Assembly: GCF_963675985.1 (NCBI RefSeq)
Contig: NZ_OY780958.1
Location: 2,976,001-3,040,000, forward strand
Reading direction: 5' to 3'
DNA: 64,000 bases
DNA from: an uncultured Roseibium sp.
Lineage (GTDB): Bacteria > Pseudomonadota > Alphaproteobacteria > Rhizobiales > Stappiaceae
Every line of letters begins with the position of its first letter. The first letter of the stretch is position 1. The notes under the pieces were generated by a model. It ran no database searches. It was given only the letters and a program-made list of their open reading frames with translations, and was not told the DNA's origin. Shown piece after piece: positions 60,302 through 64,000 of the stretch. Position numbers and translations under genes: made by a program.

Positions 60302-60642
60302 ATCCGATTGCCACCTTTCCGGCTCGTCTGTCCACAGGCTTGAACGTTCTCGCAAGGCGGTCTTCTCGCCAGATTTAGCCTGCCGAACCGCGCCCGCCAA
60401 GGGGCTGCGGGATTTCCCATCAAGAACTTTGACAGGCTTTGCAAAAAAACGTTCCGATAGCGCTTGCGCCCATTCGCCAACTGTGGCAAAAGCCCTCGCA
60501 TTCCGGCAGGCAACCGCCCACCGGAACAAGCATTGGTTTCTCAAATTCCTGAAAGAAAACCCGGCCGACCGCCGGACCTGCCAGGACCCCACGAGAGACC
60601 CGCGGGATCGGGGCCCCTGCCCCTTACACCTTCCCGCCGGAT

Positions 60643-60717
<75 letters not shown>

Positions 60718-60946
60718 TTCAAGCCATTCAAACTATTTCCTGAATGGCCAGTCGGCTTCCAACAAAAGTCAGTCTAAACGGCTACAGCCACGGCGGGATC
60801 CAACGCCATGGTGCAGGGTCGTTTGCTTTGCCGATGCCGCTTGTTCGACCAGAACCGGAGGCCCGGCTCTCAGAACAGATCGGGCCGAACGGACTTCAAA
60901 CCCATTCGTTTTGGCCAAAAGCCGTCAGGTAGCCAGCAGTTCATTG

Positions 60947-61168
60947 TCACACGTGACTGACCGGACGGACGCGTGCGCCGGCTTCGCGGACCAGGGGGTC
61001 GAACTTTTCTGTGTCGGTCTTGAGCAGTTCAAAGAACTGCGCGCGCATGCGCGGTTCCCAGAAGCTGGAGATGTGATCGGCGATGCCGGCCAGAGCTTCC
61101 TCGTGCGGCCGGGTCTTGAAGAAATTGGCGATCTGGTTGGCCATATAGGCGAGTTTGTCAGGCGACAT
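60947..61168 (-). CDS. fdsD: Formate dehydrogenase delta subunit
   Basis: 73 residues. SPDKLAYMANQIANFFKTRP and HISSFWEPRMRAQFFELLKT are the conserved core of FdsD, needed for activity of NAD-dependent molybdenum formate dehydrogenases. It lies 46 bases after fdsA, its usual partner. Confidence 0.93.
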   Translation of the reverse strand: MSPDKLAYMANQIANFFKTRPHEEALAGIADHISSFWEPRMRAQFFELLKTDTEKFDPLVREAGARVRPVSHV

Positions 61169-61214
61169 GCGGGCGGCCCCATCCGTTTCTTTTCTTCATG
61201 CCTTGAGACATCCC

Positions 61215-64000
61215 CTACTCCGCCGCTTCGATCCGGCGGGATTGCGCCGCGAATTCCCCGTAGCGCTCCTGCCAGTCGGTCGGGCCGTTCGACGGCGACA
61301 CCTGCACGGCGGTCACCTTGTACTCCGGACAGTTGGTCGCCCAGTCGGAGAAGTCGGTGGTGACGACATTCGCCTGGGTGTCCGGATGGTGGAAGGTCGT
61401 GTAGACCACACCCGGCGAAACACGGTCGGTCAGCGTCGCCCGCAGGGCGGTTTCGCCGGAACGGCTGGCGAGCTTCACCCAGTCGCCCTCCTTGATGCCC
61501 CGTGTCTCAGCGTCATGCGGATGGATTTCCAGAACGTCCTGGCCGTGCCAGAGCACGTTGCTCGTCCGGCGGGTTTGCGCGCCGACGTTATACTGGCTGA
61601 GAATCCGGCCGGTGGTCAGCAACAGCGGGAAGCGGGGACCGGTCTTCTCGTCGGTCGCGATATAGTCGGTGCGGATGAACCGGCCCTTGCCGCGGACAAA
61701 GCCGTCCACATGCATGATCGGCGAGCCGTCCGGCACCTTTTCGTTGCACGGCCACTGCACCGAGCCACGCTCTTCCAGCATGTCGTAGGTCACGAAGGCG
61801 AAGCCCGGCGTCGTTGCCGCGATCTCGTCCATGATTTCCGACGGATGGCTGTAGCTCCAGTTGCCGCCCATGGCATTGGCGATCATCTGGGTGATTTCCC
61901 AATCGGCATAGCCGTTCTTCGGCGTCATCACCCGGCGCACCCGGTTGATCCGGCGTTCCGCGTTGGTGAAGGTGCCGTCCTTTTCCAGGAAAGTGGAACC
62001 GGGCAGGAACACGTGCGCATAATTCGCAGTCTCGTTCAGGAACAGGTCATGGACGATGACACAGTCCATCGCTGCGAGACCGGCTGCGACATGCTTGGTG
62101 TCCGGATCGGACTGGAGAATATCCTCGCCCTGGCAGTAGAGCCCCTTGAAGGACCCGTCGACGGCGGCATCCAGCATGTTGGGAATGCGCAGGCCCGGTT
62201 CATCGGAGATGGTAACACCCCAGGCCTTTTCGAAGATATCGCGCACCTCCGCGCCCTTCACGTGCCGGTAGCCCGGCAGCTCGTGCGGGAACGAGCCCAT
62301 ATCGCAGGAGCCCTGCACATTGTTCTGGCCGCGCAACGGGTTCACGCCGACGCCGGGCCGGCCGATGTTGCCGGTCAGCATGGCGAGGTTGGCGATGCCG
62401 ATGACGGTGGTCGATCCCTGGCTGTGCTCGGTTACGCCAAGGCCGTAGTAGATTGCGCCGTTGCCGCCGGTGGCGTAAAGCCGGGCGGCCTTGCGCATCT
62501 CCGAAGCAGGCACACCGGTCAGCGCTTCGACCGCCTCCGGGCTGCAGGCCGGATCGGAGACGAACTCGGCATAGTCCTGGAATTCGTCCCAGTCGCAACG
62601 CTCGCGGATGAAGGCCTCGTCATAGATCCCTTCGGTGACGATCACGTGGGCCAATGCGGTGACCACCGCCACGTTGGTGCCGGGCCGCAGCGCCAGGTGA
62701 TGGGCGGCGCGAATATGCGGGGACTTGACCAGATCGGTCCGGCGCGGATCGACGACGATCAGCTCGGCGCCCTGGCGCAGGCGCTTCTTCAGCCGCGATC
62801 CGAAAACCGGATGGGCATCCGTCGGATTGGCACCGATGACGAGAACGACGTCCGACTGTTCGACACTGTCGAAATTCTGCGTGCCCGCCGACGTACCGAA
62901 GGTCTGGCCGAGGCCGTAGCCGGTCGGCGAGTGGCAGACGCGGGCACAGGTGTCGGTGTTGTTGTTGCCGAAAACGGCGCGCGTCAGCTTCTGCACCAGA
63001 TAGGTTTCCTCATTGGTGCAGCGGGACGACGTGATGACGCCGATCGACTCCTTGCCGTGCTTTTCCTGGATGGCGCGCAGGCGGGAGGCGGCAAAGCTCA
63101 GCGCCTCGTCCCAGGAGACCTCGCGCCACGGATCGGTAACCTTGTCTCGGATCATCGGGTTCAGGATGCGGTCCTGATGATTGGCGTAGCCATAGGCGAA
63201 ACGGCCCTTGACGCAGGAGTGGCCGCGATTGGCCTCGCCGTCCTTGTAAGGCACCATGCGGACCAGTTCTTCTCCCCGCATTTCCGCCTTGAAGGAACAG
63301 CCGACTCCGCAATAGGCGCAGGTGGTCACCACCGAATGCTCCGGCTGGCCGATCTCGATCACCGACTTTTCCGTCAGCGTCGCCGTCGGGCAGGCCTGCA
63401 CGCAGGCGCCGCAGGAAACGCATTCGGAAGCAAGGAAATCCTCCGACATGCCCGGCGAGACGCGGGAGTCGAAACCGCGCCCGGAAATCGTCAGCGCGAA
63501 AGTTCCCTGCACTTCCTCGCAGGCGCGAACGCACCGCGAGCAGACGATGCATTTCGACGGGTCATAGGTGAAATAGGGGTTGGTCTCGTCCTTCGGCATC
63601 CAGCGGGCGTTTACTTCGCCCACCCCGTCGCGCGCCTTCACGTGATTGTCGCCCTCATAGCCGTAGCGCACGTCGCGCAGGCCGACGGCACCGGCCATAT
63701 CCTGCAGCTCGCAGTCGCCGTTGGCCGCACAGGTCAGGCAGTCGAGCGGGTGATCGGAGATATAAAGCTCCATCACACCCCGGCGCAGATCCTTCAGCCG
63801 GCCGGTCTGGGTGTGCACCACCATGCCGTTCTCGGCCGGTGTGGAGCAGGACGACGGCGTGCCGCGGCGCCCTTCGATTTCCACCAGACACAGGCGGCAG
63901 GACCCGAAGGCGTCGACCATATCGGTCGCACACAGTTTCGGGATCTGGATGCCCAGCTCCGCGGAGGCGCGCATGACAGAGGTGCCTTCCGGCACGGAGA
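61215..64000 (-). CDS. fdsA: NAD-dependent formate dehydrogenase alpha subunit (5' end outside the window)
   Basis: At least 928 visible residues of the usual ~950-960. N-terminal [2Fe-2S] region (GSCRLCLVEIEGRRGTP), HDHPLDCLTCAANGDCELQD with extra cluster ligands, two 4Fe-4S motifs CIVCSRCVRACEEVQ and CVSCGACVQACPTATL, then the molybdopterin oxidoreductase domain with CAYCGVGC for another cluster and DTCARVCHSPTGYGL holding the Mo-ligating Cys and catalytic His. Oxidises formate to CO2, passing electrons to the NADH-forming subunits that should lie further right. Confidence 0.96.
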   Translation of the reverse strand, partial: SVPEGTSVMRASAELGIQIPKLCATDMVDAFGSCRLCLVEIEGRRGTPSSCSTPAENGMVVHTQTGRLKDLRRGVMELYISDHPLDCLTCAANGDCELQDMAGAVGLRDVRYGYEGDNHVKARDGVGEVNARWMPKDETNPYFTYDPSKCIVCSRCVRACEEVQGTFALTISGRGFDSRVSPGMSEDFLASECVSCGACVQACPTATLTEKSVIEIGQPEHSVVTTCAYCGVGCSFKAEMRGEELVRMVPYKDGEANRGHSCVKGRFAYGYANHQDRILNPMIRDKVTDPWREVSWDEALSFAASRLRAIQEKHGKESIGVITSSRCTNEETYLVQKLTRAVFGNNNTDTCARVCHSPTGYGLGQTFGTSAGTQNFDSVEQSDVVLVIGANPTDAHPVFGSRLKKRLRQGAELIVVDPRRTDLVKSPHIRAAHHLALRPGTNVAVVTALAHVIVTEGIYDEAFIRERCDWDEFQDYAEFVSDPACSPEAVEALTGVPASEMRKAARLYATGGNGAIYYGLGVTEHSQGSTTVIGIANLAMLTGNIGRPGVGVNPLRGQNNVQGSCDMGSFPHELPGYRHVKGAEVRDIFEKAWGVTISDEPGLRIPNMLDAAVDGSFKGLYCQGEDILQSDPDTKHVAAGLAAMDCVIVHDLFLNETANYAHVFLPGSTFLEKDGTFTNAERRINRVRRVMTPKNGYADWEITQMIANAMGGNWSYSHPSEIMDEIAATTPGFAFVTYDMLEERGSVQWPCNEKVPDGSPIMHVDGFVRGKGRFIRTDYIATDEKTGPRFPLLLTTGRILSQYNVGAQTRRTSNVLWHGQDVLEIHPHDAETRGIKEGDWVKLASRSGETALRATLTDRVSPGVVYTTFHHPDTQANVVTTDFSDWATNCPEYKVTAVQVSPSNGPTDWQERYGEFAAQSRRIEAAE

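Overview
This window looks like a chromosome segment of an alphaproteobacterium in the order Hyphomicrobiales, most likely near Stappiaceae (Roseibium/Labrenzia/Stappia). The reasons are the block murA - DUF2948 - hisD - UPF0262 - low-molecular-weight phosphatase - infA - maf - yacG, an fdsA/fdsD formate dehydrogenase end, a MucR-type regulator and high GC outside the island. The taxon is an inference from gene order and protein style; no search was run.

Layout. 1-1.3 kb: end of a sugar-acid/HAD gene and galE. 1.9-11.4 kb: a catabolic locus with a short-chain dehydrogenase, a 3-ketosteroid-dehydrogenase-like flavoprotein, two tandem IclR regulators, and a minus-strand operon dctP-dctQ-dctM plus an Old Yellow Enzyme; three sites with a common CGAATA core lie upstream of three of its transcription units. 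12.1-19.1 kb: a peptide-type ABC importer operon (including a permease-ATPase fusion) with an alpha/beta hydrolase, divergent from a TetR regulator. 19.2-20.9 kb: a graveyard of a decayed tyrosine recombinase, an IS481-type remnant and the first codons of a P4-type integrase, ending in a copy of the 3' end of tRNA-Phe. 20.9-46.0 kb: a ~25 kb integrative element bounded by that copy and by the intact tRNA-Phe gene, with its own P4-type integrase next to the tRNA. 46.3-64 kb: core chromosome: a FecR/TbpB-like surface protein with a Slam-like outer membrane protein, a 5'-nucleotidase, a PhyH dioxygenase, the hisD/infA/maf/yacG block, murA, tRNA-Thr and formate dehydrogenase.

The most unusual content is in the island. 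At 21.6-27.5 kb an AT-rich, tightly packed six-gene minus-strand operon encodes a small membrane protein, a divergent S-adenosylhomocysteinase-like protein, a radical SAM enzyme, a degenerate kinase-like protein, a NACHT/STAND-type NTPase fused to a formylglycine-generating-enzyme-like (C-type lectin fold) domain, and a cupin. The membrane protein and the NTPase share a short GDYVxG motif, which suggests that they act together. I do not recognise this combination as a described system; a sensing or defence role is inference. The island also carries a TIR/deoxyribosyltransferase-like P-loop ATPase (a probable defence protein), two TraG/VirD4-type ATPases without a visible relaxase, a large serine recombinase, a RuvC-like protein without its first catalytic Asp, a trypsin-like protease, and an IS1182 copy inserted in a terminator hairpin.
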